From Mucilaginibacter saanensis (lineage in GTDB: Bacteria; Bacteroidota; Bacteroidia; Sphingobacteriales; Sphingobacteriaceae): DNA of 64,000 bases. The first letter of the stretch is position 1. Every line of letters starts with the position of its first letter. The notes under the pieces were generated by a model. It was given only the letters and a program-made list of their open reading frames with translations, did not search any database and was not told the DNA's origin. Made by a program: the position numbers and the translations under genes. The stretch lies in contig NZ_JACHBZ010000007.1 in the NCBI RefSeq assembly GCF_014200575.1, positions 1-64,000 on the forward strand, written 5' to 3'. Positions 17,816 through 26,465 of this stretch are shown piece by piece.

Positions 17816-17869
17816 TTATTCAGAAAATCGCGTGGTTTACATTATTTGATGTCATGCCGAACTTGTTTC

Positions 17870-18159
17870 ACTGTTGTCCGGTAAACCAAAATCGTAAAAC
17901 TTTTACCGGACAGCCGGTATCGAAATAGCTACGATATTTTCAGCAAAAAACTTTTTATAACGCTATAACGCAACCATAAGCAGTCAAATGCCAAGAATAT
18001 CCATGTTTTGGTTAAATTTTTACCGGACAGCCGGTTTTTAAAAATGAGCACACCTTTCCATTTTTTAGAAGGCTTGCTTTTAAAAAAGCAATAAAAAAGA
18101 CCCTTTGAGGTCTTATGAGATGTTTTCTAATATCAAAGGAACTTTTACCGGACAACAGT
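17870..18159. mobile_element. 290-bp MITE-like element with 16-bp perfect terminal inverted repeats
   Basis: The left end ACTGTTGTCCGGTAAA (17870-17885) and the right end TTTACCGGACAACAGT (18144-18159) are exact complements. The element is flanked by an 11-bp direct repeat GAACTTGTTTC (17859-17869 and 18160-18170), as expected of a target-site duplication. It splits a family A palindrome. Inside, TTTTACCGGACAGCCGG occurs twice in direct orientation (17901-17917 and 18018-18034). It has no transposase and must be mobilised in trans; the parent family was not identified, although 10-12-bp duplications are known in the IS4 group. Confidence 0.8.
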
Positions 18160-18189
18160 GAACTTGTTTCGGCACCACACAGAAATCCA

Positions 18190-18281
18190 TGTCATTGCGA
18201 GGAGGAACGACGAAGCAATCGCGAACGGTGCATAACTACCTGCTTTGTTTGCGACTGCCACGCTACGCCCGCAATGACATG
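18190..18281. repeat. Family B inverted repeat
   Basis: GTCATTGCGAGGAGGAACG with ACGAAGCAATCGCGAAC on the left and GCGACTGCCACGCTACGC with CCGCAATGACAT on the right. The right arm has drifted. It lies just downstream of the convergent MetE-core gene. Confidence 0.6.
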
Positions 18282-18295
18282 GAGGGTTTTATACC

Positions 18296-19348
18296 TTATG
18301 CAAACAGCTTTTCTTCGGCAAGTTTGGTGCCGTCTATCCGGGCTTTGATCTTGGCAAAGGCTGTTTCGCGGGTGGTTGATACGTCATCGCAAAAAGGCGA
18401 AAACCCACAATCGTCTGTAGTACCTAACTGACTGATGGGGATGTATTGCGCGGCTTCCAGTACCCTGTCCCTAACCTGTTCGGCCGTTTCAATGGTTGGG
18501 TTAAGCACATCAATTACGCCTATAAATGCCTTTTGATTTGGCTTCAGATATTCCTTTATCGTTTTTAAAACCTTAACGCGGTCGGGTTCGCTTGCCAGTT
18601 GCAGGTAAAAGCTGCCTACATTTAAGTCAAAAAGGTGTGGTAAAAAGTCGGCGTAATCAATATCGGCGCTGTGGGTTGAGTCGTGGTCGCCGCCGGGGCA
18701 TACATGCACGCCCAATTTTTGCTGTTCTTCCGCTGTAAAACGGTTAAAAACCTGGTTATTAAGCTCAATAAACTGTTTAAGCACACCGCCCGATGGATCG
18801 AGCTTAAGCGATAACCGGCCTTCGGTAAAGTCCATCTGAACCTTATAGGCATGGTTATCTAAACATTGCCTGATATCCTTTTCGCATTCATTCAGCAAAT
18901 CGGCAATAAAAGCCGACTGGGTATAACCTTCAATGCCGCCTGGCGGATATATTAAGCTTAACGCCGATGCCGAAATAATAGCTTGCTTAACAGGTATTGA
19001 GGTTGACTGTTGAGCAAAGGCAAGATATTTTTGAGCATAGTTACCATACCTGAACGGGCCTTGGGTTAAAAGCGGCAACTGGCGCGAATGCCCATCTTCA
19101 AAATTAATTTTCATGCCTTCGGGCGCTAAATTCTGCAGCCCTTCTAAAGGATAAGTAGCAAAGCTTGATTTGGCTTGTTCCCCGTCAGATATAACCGGCG
19201 ATCCTGTTTTTTCAAAAGCGACTAAAGTATCTTTAACGGCATCCTGATATAACGCCTGCAGGCTGGCGGCATTTGTTTGTGAGGTAATGGCTGTTATAAG
19301 TTCTGGTGAGCGCGGAATGCTTCCGATGGGTTCAGTAGGTATTCTCAT
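18296..19348 (-). CDS. Cobalamin-independent methionine synthase-like (MetE C-terminal domain) protein
   Basis: A 350-residue TIM-barrel protein equivalent to only the C-terminal catalytic half of MetE. The start MRIPTEPIGSIPRS is typical of the stand-alone family. Likely zinc ligands are the His and Cys of GVHVCPGGDH near residue 212 and the Cys of TTDDCGFSPF near 316. Full MetE transfers methyl from methyltetrahydrofolate to homocysteine; half-length relatives may use other methyl donors, so the exact reaction is open. The gene is alone, with a convergent repeat cluster downstream. Confidence 0.85.
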   Translation of the reverse strand: MRIPTEPIGSIPRSPELITAITSQTNAASLQALYQDAVKDTLVAFEKTGSPVISDGEQAKSSFATYPLEGLQNLAPEGMKINFEDGHSRQLPLLTQGPFRYGNYAQKYLAFAQQSTSIPVKQAIISASALSLIYPPGGIEGYTQSAFIADLLNECEKDIRQCLDNHAYKVQMDFTEGRLSLKLDPSGGVLKQFIELNNQVFNRFTAEEQQKLGVHVCPGGDHDSTHSADIDYADFLPHLFDLNVGSFYLQLASEPDRVKVLKTIKEYLKPNQKAFIGVIDVLNPTIETAEQVRDRVLEAAQYIPISQLGTTDDCGFSPFCDDVSTTRETAFAKIKARIDGTKLAEEKLFA

Positions 19349-19613
19349 TGGTTTATTGGGTTAATAGAGGTTTGCTCATAAAGTTAAAATATATTCTGAT
19401 AAAAATTTATCCTATAATTAAACAATGGCAAATTGGCATAATGTAATGTCATCAGGAAAAAAGGCATGCCAGTGATAACATATCGGTTAAAATTGTTCGG
19501 AAATTGTGCAGCAGTTGTGAAATTGTGTGGCGTACAACTATATGGAATAATATACAGACAACCAGTTAATTAGACCTAAAAAATATTCACTAATAGGATA
19601 AAATAGTTGTTAT

Positions 19614-19652
19614 AAAAAAAGCCACGCCTGTAGCACAGGCGTGGCTTTTTTT
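19614..19652. terminator. Strong bidirectional hairpin terminator
   Basis: AAAAAAAGCCACGCCTG, loop TAGCA, then CAGGCGTGGCTTTTTTT. Poly-A and poly-T runs on both sides let it work either way. It ends the glutathione peroxidase transcript on the minus strand. The rest of 19349-19613 holds no visible gene and should contain the promoter of the MetE-core gene. Confidence 0.9.
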
Positions 19653-19668
19653 ATAACAACTTCATGTA

Positions 19669-20184
19669 TTAGTTAAGGTACTTGGTAATATCTGGTGACA
19701 AAGGAGTAGTTTGTGACCTGAAACGGTGTATTAACTTGCCGTTTTCATCAATCAGGAATTTTTCAAAGTTCCATTTAATGTCGCCGGTAAAATCAGGGTT
19801 TGGAGCAGTGGTGAGGTATTGGAACAATGGATCAATATCTAAACCCAATACGCTAACCTTGCCGCTCATGGGGAAGGTTACTGAAAAGTTTTCTTTGCAA
19901 AAGGTTTTAATGTCCTGATTAGTACCTGGTTCCTGACCGCCAAAGTTGTTTGCCGGGAAACCTACAACCACCAGTTTGCCTTTATACTGCTCAGATAATT
20001 TTTCGAGCTCAGTATATTGTTTGGTGAAACCGCATTTGGAGGCGGTGTTAACAATAAGTACTTTTTTGCCTTTGTATTTGGCCAGCGAAAAGTCTTTACC
20101 GTCAATGCTTTTTAGCTTAAACTCATACACTGATGATGGTGCTGAGATAAAAAGGAATGCCAATATTAATGTAAGTAATTTCAT
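19669..20184 (-). CDS. Glutathione peroxidase family protein (thiol peroxidase)
   Basis: A 171-residue thioredoxin-fold peroxidase with a short N-terminal signal-like helix (residues 1-19). The catalytic set is visible: Cys in ASKCGFTKQYTEL (about residue 51), Gln in NNFGGQEPG (about 87) and Trp in IKWNFEKFL (about 135). It uses Cys, not selenocysteine. Bacterial members usually reduce peroxides with thioredoxin. Export to the periplasm is suggested only by the hydrophobic N-terminus. It ends in a strong terminator. Confidence 0.92.
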   Translation of the reverse strand: MKLLTLILAFLFISAPSSVYEFKLKSIDGKDFSLAKYKGKKVLIVNTASKCGFTKQYTELEKLSEQYKGKLVVVGFPANNFGGQEPGTNQDIKTFCKENFSVTFPMSGKVSVLGLDIDPLFQYLTTAPNPDFTGDIKWNFEKFLIDENGKLIHRFRSQTTPLSPDITKYLN

Positions 20185-20233
20185 TTTTTGTAATTGATTT
20201 GTGAAACTGAATTTCTTACAGTAAAATTAGCTA

Positions 20234-20659
20234 TTAAAAAGTTCTTTTGGCCAAATACTCATCTTCTTTTTGTGTCATTTTCTTCTTTGTAACAACACTT
20301 TTATCGGTATAGCCCAAAAGATGCAGGGCGCCATGAATAATTACGCGGTGCAGCTCGTCTGTTTCGGTGAGCTTAAATTTTGCGGCATTTTCACGGATAC
20401 GCTCAATGGATATAAAAATATCGCCAACTATCTGACCCTCAACAGTTGAGTTATCAAACGTGATGATGTCTGTATAAGTGTCATGGTCAAGGTATTGCTG
20501 GTTAAGCGGCAACAGGTATGCATCAGAGCAAAATACGTAGGTAAGCTCTTTTAGTTTAAAGCCCTCGACAGTAATGGTGTCTTTTATCCATTGGCGCACA
20601 AGGGCTTTGTTTTTTAACTTATAGCTGATGTCTTCTTCAAAAAACTGAATAGCAGGCAT
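20234..20659 (-). CDS. ybeY: Endoribonuclease YbeY (rRNA maturation)
   Basis: YbeY is a single-strand endoribonuclease for 16S rRNA 3'-end maturation and ribosome quality control. The 141-residue protein has the metal motif HGALHLLGYTD near residue 110. The first two His ligands are present, while the third position is Asp, where E. coli YbeY has His. Its ATG shares a base with the upstream stop (TAATG), so it is coupled to the RsbW-like gene. The last gene of a three-gene cluster. Confidence 0.93.
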   Translation of the reverse strand: MPAIQFFEEDISYKLKNKALVRQWIKDTITVEGFKLKELTYVFCSDAYLLPLNQQYLDHDTYTDIITFDNSTVEGQIVGDIFISIERIRENAAKFKLTETDELHRVIIHGALHLLGYTDKSVVTKKKMTQKEDEYLAKRTF

Positions 20660-21081
20660 TATATTTTAAAGTGTAGTTCGATGGTGTTGCCTGATGTATT
20701 AAAAATACATTGATCGGCAAGATGTTTAATAATAAAAACGCCGCGTCCGGTTAAGTTTTCCAGATTTTCGGGTGCAGTGGGATCGGCCAGATTGGCATAA
20801 TCAAATCCTGTTCCCTCGTCAGTAATAGTCCAGATGATGCGTTTTTGGTTTACTTCGGCATTAATAATTACTTTTTTTGTTTCATCGAGTTTATTACCAT
20901 GTATAATGGCATTTATAACAGCTTCATTAAGACAGGTCATCATATTAGCGAAGGTATCTTCCGCAACATGGTATTTATCAGCAATTTCTTCAATGAGCAA
21001 TTCAAGTTGTACTATACTTTCCGTTTTTGACGGTAGCTGCAACGTAAATAGCTCGCTGGTATGAACATTGGCCTGCTCCAT
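20659..21081 (-). CDS. RsbW-like ATP-binding protein (anti-sigma factor type HATPase)
   Basis: A GHKL ATPase domain with little else: the N-box NEAVINAIIHGNK near residue 50, the G1 box DEGTGFD near 88 and the G2 box GRGVFIIKHLAD near 115. Such proteins are serine kinases acting on STAS antagonists and bind sigma factors. No STAS partner or sigma factor gene is nearby, so the target is unknown. The start at 21081 lies one base after the stop of the preceding gene; upstream in-frame ATGs at 21093 and 21105 would overlap it. Confidence 0.88.
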   Translation of the reverse strand: MEQANVHTSELFTLQLPSKTESIVQLELLIEEIADKYHVAEDTFANMMTCLNEAVINAIIHGNKLDETKKVIINAEVNQKRIIWTITDEGTGFDYANLADPTAPENLENLTGRGVFIIKHLADQCIFNTSGNTIELHFKI

Positions 21082-21082
21082 A

Positions 21083-24000
21083 TTATTTGGCATTAAGTTG
21101 GTCAAAGTAAGATTTTATTTTTTGTTTATAATACAAATTAAGTGCCGGAGATATTGTTTTTATCTGCTCGGTTTGTTTATTTGTTTGCTGCTGGTATCCC
21201 TGCAGTGCCTTTATATACCCCGGAGGTACATCCTTACCGGCATGGCTTTCTCGTTGCTGATCCTGGTCGCGTTCCTGTTCCGCTTTTTCAGCTTCCAATA
21301 ACCGGCTTTGAATTTGTTGTTGCCTCTTTAGCGCCTCATCTGTAATCCTCCTGTTTACGAGATCATGCTCAGTTTGTTCCATTTCTTTCGATATTTTATC
21401 TAAATTGCCGAGTCCGCCCTTTCCGTCCTTATTATCATCGCGGTTTATTTGCTCCAGCGCCTGCCTGATCATCTGCTGCTGGCGGGCCATTCTGGCCAGT
21501 TGTTCGCTCATATTTCCTTTGTTTCCGGGCTCACTTTTGCCCTGGTTGCCCTGCTGCTGCATCTGATCACGAGCCTTTTGCATGTTTTGATTAAGCTGCT
21601 GCTGCATTTTGGCCAGTTGCGATACGGACTGTTGTTTGCCCTTACCCTTACCGCCTTTATTCATTTGTTTTTGCAATTGTTCCAGAGCCTCGCTCAGCAT
21701 GAGCGCAAGGTTGTTCATGGAGGTCATGGCGTACTGCTGATGGCGGTTGGCTTCGGCTGTGCGGCGGTCGCCAAGGTTGTCAAGCGCCTGGTCAATATGG
21801 GTATTAATACTGCTGATCTCCTGGTTTACGGTTGATTGTATTTGCGGGATGCGCCTGCTGATGGCGTAAAGGCTATCCTCGGCAGTTTTCAGGTTATCCT
21901 TAATATCCTTTTGATTTTGCGACAAGGTAATGTACGAAGGATCAGTAGGGTTGGTGCCTTTTAATGTCTGCATCACCTTTTCCTGGCTAAATGAACTGTT
22001 CACCAGGCTTTTTAACAGCTCGCGCAGCTGTTGGGCATCAATGGTATTTTCCTTGCTTTCGCCCTCTTCATTACTTTGCTGCAGTTTACCGGCCAGCTGC
22101 TGCATTTGTTTGGCTGCCTTTTGCTGTGATTTTGAGGCACTGTCCTTGTTGTTTTTTTGCAGCTCGCCTGCGCTTTGATCCATTTGCTGATCAATGCTTT
22201 GGGTTTCTTTTTCGGGATTTTGGAAATCCATTTTACGCTCGGCCTGTTCGTTTGTTTTTTGCAGGTCCTGCAGCCCTTTTTTAATATCCTGAAAATCATT
22301 TTTCAGGTTTTCCTGCTCCTGTTGCAAGGCTTTTTGATCGGCCCTGGGCTGCTGTGTTTTGTTTGACAGTTGTTGCTGTTTATCGGCCAGTTTATTGAGC
22401 TGATCAACACTTTGGTTAAGTTTTTGGTCAAACTCCAGTTTTTTATAAAGCTCCAGCATCCGGTCGAGTTCCTTTTTCAGCGATTTATTATCCATTTGCA
22501 TTTTTGATAGTTCATCGCGCGTAGCATCCTTTTGCTGCTCATTTAACAGTTGCTGTAGGTTTTGCAGCAGCTCTTTTGTTTTTTGATCAAGCACATTGTT
22601 AAACAAATCCTCAATTTGTTTTTGTTTTGCTATCAGCTCCTCATTTTGCTGCTGGTTTTCCTGACGATTATACAGGTTTTTTTTATTGTCGTCCTTGATC
22701 TCCTTTACCAGATCTTCCAGGTCGCGGCGTTTTTGGAGCAGGTCCTCCACCTGCTTTTTCTCATCAAATGAAAGGGTATTTTTATTAAGCAGCATCTGAT
22801 TCAGCTTCTGCGAATCGTGCTCAACCTGCCCGGCCAGTTTTATTGCCGACTGCATTTTTTGCTTTATTGCCTGCGTGCCCGCGTTTAGCTGTTCATTAAT
22901 GGCTTTGGCATCGGGCATATTGAGGGTGCGCTCCGGGGTGCGGGCCTTTTTAGGCCCGTTGACGCCATCGTTATCAGCAACTTCAAAAAAATAGGTTATG
23001 CGGGCACCGGGATCAATACCCAGATCTTTCAAATTCCAGAAATAAAAGAAGTCTGACTGGGTTTGGTTCATCGCTGCATCAACTTTTTTGACAAACGTTT
23101 TTTGTACGGCGTTATTACCAGGGGATTGCACGCTGTAATGGAAGGTTAAAGCAGAAAATCCGTGATCGTCCTGAATTTTTCCATTGAAATACAGGGCTTT
23201 GGTACTTACAGAATCAGCTTTTTCCTGTACGGCTATAGTAGGGGCCTCGTCAGTAATTACATTGATATGATAGGTGGCCGAATCGCTGCGGTTAACCTGC
23301 GCGTTTACGGGGCTCAGCTTATAAACAGCATTTTTATATATCTTTTCGCTGTGTTCAAACAAATCCCGACCGCCTGGTGTGGCCTGATGCTCCGCGCTAT
23401 CTATATAAAAGTGCAGGGCCGATGTATGCTGGGTGTGTAACAGCCAGGTAACCCGGGTACCTGTGGGTATAACCAAGTCGCCGGCATTAACAATGGTTTC
23501 ATTTTTTTTATGCAGATAAGCGGGGTAGTTCAGTTCCACATCAAAATGGAGCAGTGATGGTTTTTGATTTACTTTTATTTGATATACCGCCGAAACAAAG
23601 CCATTACCTATTAACTTAAACTGCGTGTTTTGCTGCAGGTTGGTAAAAATATAATGAAAACGGCTGATGTTCTGTTTATCAAGTTTAAAGGTATTGCTGG
23701 CGGTTTCTACATAAACATCGGCTGGCAGCTTATCGCCGGTTAAACGCAAATCGAGTTTCAGGTCATCGCCCTGTACTACTGACAGGCTTTTGTTGAGGAT
23801 GTTGAACTGAAAGGGCGCCGCCGGTACAAAATACTCATTATGCCTGATGAGCCTTTTGGTACTTTCTGTTAAAATACTGGGCGCCGCGAGGGCAATAACA
23901 ATAATGACGGCCGCGGGTGCCAGTACCCATTTTAAATATTTGGTGTTTTGGCGGATGTTGATGGCCGAAGGGAAGCTAATGGGTTTCAGCGATTCAATTT

Positions 24001-24412
24001 TTTGATCAATGCTGGCTTCAATAAGTGCGCGGTGTTTTTCATCGTTCGCGGCCAGTTTTTTAAGCTGTAGGGTGTTGAGCAGTTTATCATTAACATCATG
24101 AAAATGCCTGCCGATAATTTCGGCAGCTTCATCATGGGTTAGGGAGTGGCTTAGCTTGAGCCATGCCAGTAATGACGGCAAAATAAGCCAGCATATCAGG
24201 CCAACATTAAGCAGAATGAAAAAGTAAAAGAGGATGGTACGAAAGATGGTGTTGAAATTGCCAAAATACTCGCTCAGGGTAATTACTACGTAGGCCGTGA
24301 AAATACCGGCGCCTAAAAGTATCAGCCCGCGCAAAAAATTATTAAAATAATACTTCCTGATGAAGATATTAATCTTATCGATTAAGACGTCATAATTTTC
24401 GGAAGAATTCAT
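21083..24412 (-). CDS. DUF4175 family large membrane-anchored coiled-coil protein
   Basis: A 1109-residue protein. Three hydrophobic helices near the N-terminus (about 28-46, 58-82, 155-177) are followed by beta-rich, probably periplasmic, Ig-like sections up to about 500. The rest is a long Gln/Lys/Asp-rich coiled coil (about 515-1090) with tracts such as KQQQLSNKTQQ. This architecture fits the DUF4175 family of Bacteroidota, whose function is unknown. The gene leads a cluster with the RsbW-like protein and ybeY, with one base between the stop and the next start. Repetitive composition in the tail is protein bias, not a DNA repeat array. Confidence 0.88.
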   Translation of the reverse strand: MNSSENYDVLIDKINIFIRKYYFNNFLRGLILLGAGIFTAYVVITLSEYFGNFNTIFRTILFYFFILLNVGLICWLILPSLLAWLKLSHSLTHDEAAEIIGRHFHDVNDKLLNTLQLKKLAANDEKHRALIEASIDQKIESLKPISFPSAINIRQNTKYLKWVLAPAAVIIVIALAAPSILTESTKRLIRHNEYFVPAAPFQFNILNKSLSVVQGDDLKLDLRLTGDKLPADVYVETASNTFKLDKQNISRFHYIFTNLQQNTQFKLIGNGFVSAVYQIKVNQKPSLLHFDVELNYPAYLHKKNETIVNAGDLVIPTGTRVTWLLHTQHTSALHFYIDSAEHQATPGGRDLFEHSEKIYKNAVYKLSPVNAQVNRSDSATYHINVITDEAPTIAVQEKADSVSTKALYFNGKIQDDHGFSALTFHYSVQSPGNNAVQKTFVKKVDAAMNQTQSDFFYFWNLKDLGIDPGARITYFFEVADNDGVNGPKKARTPERTLNMPDAKAINEQLNAGTQAIKQKMQSAIKLAGQVEHDSQKLNQMLLNKNTLSFDEKKQVEDLLQKRRDLEDLVKEIKDDNKKNLYNRQENQQQNEELIAKQKQIEDLFNNVLDQKTKELLQNLQQLLNEQQKDATRDELSKMQMDNKSLKKELDRMLELYKKLEFDQKLNQSVDQLNKLADKQQQLSNKTQQPRADQKALQQEQENLKNDFQDIKKGLQDLQKTNEQAERKMDFQNPEKETQSIDQQMDQSAGELQKNNKDSASKSQQKAAKQMQQLAGKLQQSNEEGESKENTIDAQQLRELLKSLVNSSFSQEKVMQTLKGTNPTDPSYITLSQNQKDIKDNLKTAEDSLYAISRRIPQIQSTVNQEISSINTHIDQALDNLGDRRTAEANRHQQYAMTSMNNLALMLSEALEQLQKQMNKGGKGKGKQQSVSQLAKMQQQLNQNMQKARDQMQQQGNQGKSEPGNKGNMSEQLARMARQQQMIRQALEQINRDDNKDGKGGLGNLDKISKEMEQTEHDLVNRRITDEALKRQQQIQSRLLEAEKAEQERDQDQQRESHAGKDVPPGYIKALQGYQQQTNKQTEQIKTISPALNLYYKQKIKSYFDQLNAK

Positions 24413-24640
24413 GTTCTGGTGTTAAAATATCAATACGTTTAAACGGAAAAACAGGGCAATTTATATAATATGGCGAACAACTTAACGATGAGAAAGATAA
24501 TAAATGATATGAACAATATGCCATAGGGTGATTTATAGCGGAAATATAAATGAGCGTAAAACCTGTATGTTTAGTATCCGGTGATATTCAAGCAGGGTAA
24601 TTAGCGGGGGTTTTATAAAGTACCTGAATAAGGTAGCAGA

Positions 24641-25477
24641 TTAAAGCAATTCGCCCACATCCAAACAATAAATCTCCTTAAATAATTTGCTGAAATAGGT
24701 GGGGGTTTCAAACCCAACCGCGTAGGACACTTCGGCTACGGTACGGTATTTTCCGGTTCCGATAGCTTCGCGTGCCATTTGTAGCCGGATAATCCGGATG
24801 TACTTGTTAGGGGTAATCCCTACAATGTTTTTTATGCGGCGGTACAGTTGCCTTTCGCTCATGGCCATTTCACTGCTGAGCAGGCTAATAGTCAAATCAA
24901 TTTTTCCGGTATATTTTCTCACCTGGGTTTCCAGGTCGGCAAGCCAGGCCAGGTCGGCAGGTGAAATTTCGTTATCCGTTTTATCGGCGGTCACAACAGC
25001 CATATCGTTATCACTAATTAATATACCGGTGTTTTGTACAGTTATGTTTTTTGGTTCGGCAGTGCTGTTGAGTATATAGGATATTCGGCGGTATTCTTCG
25101 AGTTTCTTTTTATAGGTGATGTTTTTAGCAATTGCAAATACCACTTGCTGCGTTTTTACGGGGATTGATGTCCAGGAAAGCCAGACAATATCGCCGGTTT
25201 TGGTTACATACCTGTTCTCGAAGTTTAGCAGGGGGGAATCTTTTTTGATATTCTCGCGTTTTTTTGCCGTAATCTCGCGGTCCTCATGATGAACAAAGGA
25301 GTCAATAGGTTTTGAAAACAATTCCTGGTTGGTATATCCCAGTGTTTTTGAAACGGCGGGGTTTATTTTTTTAAAATAGCCATCGTATCCGGCGATACAC
25401 AAAAGATCAGGAGAAAGTTCAAAAAAGTATTCTAAATCAAAGATCGGGGGTATCTCTTGTTTATTCATTTTATTCAT
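24641..25477 (-). CDS. PAS-domain AraC-type one-component transcription regulator
   Basis: A 278-residue cytoplasmic regulator. The N-terminal half (about 15-130) is a PAS fold (DLLCIAGYDGYFKKINPA, then the PAC-like segment ITYKKKLEEYR). The C-terminus (about 180-278) is an AraC helix-turn-helix pair (MSERQLYRRIKNIVGITP and VAEVSYAVGFETPTYFSKLF). No histidine kinase, phosphoacceptor or membrane segment is present, so the PAS domain probably senses a ligand directly. Its neighbours give no obvious target. Confidence 0.87.
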   Translation of the reverse strand: MNKMNKQEIPPIFDLEYFFELSPDLLCIAGYDGYFKKINPAVSKTLGYTNQELFSKPIDSFVHHEDREITAKKRENIKKDSPLLNFENRYVTKTGDIVWLSWTSIPVKTQQVVFAIAKNITYKKKLEEYRRISYILNSTAEPKNITVQNTGILISDNDMAVVTADKTDNEISPADLAWLADLETQVRKYTGKIDLTISLLSSEMAMSERQLYRRIKNIVGITPNKYIRIIRLQMAREAIGTGKYRTVAEVSYAVGFETPTYFSKLFKEIYCLDVGELL

Positions 25478-25803
25478 GCTTTTTACGAAACATTTCCTGT
25501 GGTAAACTTAATCAAAAAGTAATTTCATCGGGCATTAAATACGCAACAATTTGAACATTTTTAGCTGTGGCAACGTTTAAATATAGCCACAGGTTGTAAT
25601 CGGATTGTTACAAGAAAACGATCTGAAACAGGCCTTTTAGGGGTAAATTTGAGGATAGTGGCAGTTTTGTGTTATAAAATGTCAGCTTTGTTAACTTCTT
25701 ATAGTTGAGTTTTGCCCCAACACGGAAAGGAGTACTCCGGGTATCGTCAGTAACTTATAAGCAAGCCGTTTGTAAGGCTCAGTTTATTAATAATTTATAT
25801 CAG
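25478..25803. other. Intergenic gap, no gene seen
   Basis: About 326 bases between the divergent PAS-AraC gene and the small zinc-finger-like gene. No hairpin, tRNA or recognisable repeat was found. It should hold both promoters. Confidence 0.4.
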
Positions 25804-26001
25804 ATGATTTCGACCCCAATTTCAAATGAAGAACCGGATAATAAACCCAATGAGGGTAACAAATGCAGGTACTGCAAATCGCCCAGGGTTGAGCGCATAC
25901 CCCGGGGAGTGTTTGTAAGAAAGTTTATTTCGTTTTTACCTATAAGGCGGTTTATATGCTACAAATGCCTGAAAAAGTATTACCGGATAGGGAGTTTTTA
26001 A
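25804..26001 (+). CDS. Small putative zinc-ribbon protein
   Basis: A 65-residue protein with two Cys pairs, CRYC near residue 20 and CYKC near 53, in a spacing able to bind one zinc. Basic residues lie between the pairs (RVERIPRGVFVRK, RRF). This resembles small Bacteroidota proteins of unknown function. The start MISTPIS is chosen because upstream codons look random; an ATG at 25705 is also in frame. Nucleic-acid or protein binding is inferred from the Cys pairs only. Confidence 0.6.
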   Translation: MISTPISNEEPDNKPNEGNKCRYCKSPRVERIPRGVFVRKFISFLPIRRFICYKCLKKYYRIGSF

Positions 26002-26047
26002 AACAAAGAATTAAATCTAATACCATAACCTTATTTAACAGATCAAA

Positions 26048-26251
26048 ATGAAAACGCTTGCCCTTGTCAGAATATTTACCTTTTTCCCCTTTTGCGGAAT
26101 TGTGATACCGGATTGTACTTTTAGCTTAACAAGTCCGGCTTATCATATTCCTTTTTCACATTTACTTATCAGCAGCAGTTTATTATTAATAATAGCTGGG
26201 TCGTTTGTAATACAGGGTTTTAGCACCAAATTAAGGCAAAACGGCGTATAA
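26048..26251 (+). CDS. Possible small membrane protein
   Basis: A 67-codon frame co-oriented with the preceding gene (46-base gap), with one or two hydrophobic stretches (about 5-22 and 36-57). No homologue was recognised and the codon pattern is not decisive. It could be non-coding. Its end lies about 30 bases before the tRNA-Pro promoter. Confidence 0.3.
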   Translation: MKTLALVRIFTFFPFCGIVIPDCTFSLTSPAYHIPFSHLLISSSLLLIIAGSFVIQGFSTKLRQNGV

Positions 26252-26289
26252 TATCCGGTTTAATGGCTTCATAAAGGCTTAACTTTGAT

Positions 26290-26319
26290 TTTGAAATTAA
26301 AAAGCATAGTATATATTTG
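26290..26319 (+). promoter_or_regulatory. Bacteroidota-type promoter of tRNA-Pro(UGG)
   Basis: TTTG at 26290-26293, 18 bases, then TATATTTG at 26312-26319. This matches the Bacteroidota primary sigma consensus TTTG/TAnnTTTG. The tRNA begins 61 bases downstream of the -7 box. Confidence 0.7.
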
Positions 26320-26380
26320 CACCCGCAATGTATGCCAGCGCGTATGTTGCCTGCTTCAATTAAGGCAGATGTGCAAGTTT

Positions 26381-26454
26381 CGGGATGTAGCGTAGCCCGG
26401 TATCGCGCCACATTTGGGATGTGGAGGCCGCAGGTTCGAATCCTGCCATCCCGA
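26381..26454 (+). tRNA. tRNA-Pro, anticodon TGG
   Basis: A complete 74-nt cloverleaf: the acceptor CGGGATG pairs with CATCCCG plus discriminator A, the anticodon stem CCACA/TGTGG encloses loop TTTGGGA (anticodon TGG), and the T-arm is GCAGG-TTCGAAT-CCTGC. CCA is not encoded. A Rho-independent terminator follows. The first 30 bases are identical to the second tRNA-Pro at 28899. Confidence 0.97.
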
Positions 26455-26465
26455 CGATACCATTT

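Noticed and set aside
18115..18431. Two overlapping short frames next to the MITE-like element, possible transposase remnant
   Set aside because: They translate repeat palindromes (for example RGGTTKQSR from family B) and show no transposase motif.
21083..22900. Apparent low-complexity DNA repeat with CTGCTGTTG-like words, possible CRISPR or satellite
   Set aside because: It is the Gln/Lys-rich coiled coil of the DUF4175 protein read on the other strand; unit length is irregular and there are no spacers.
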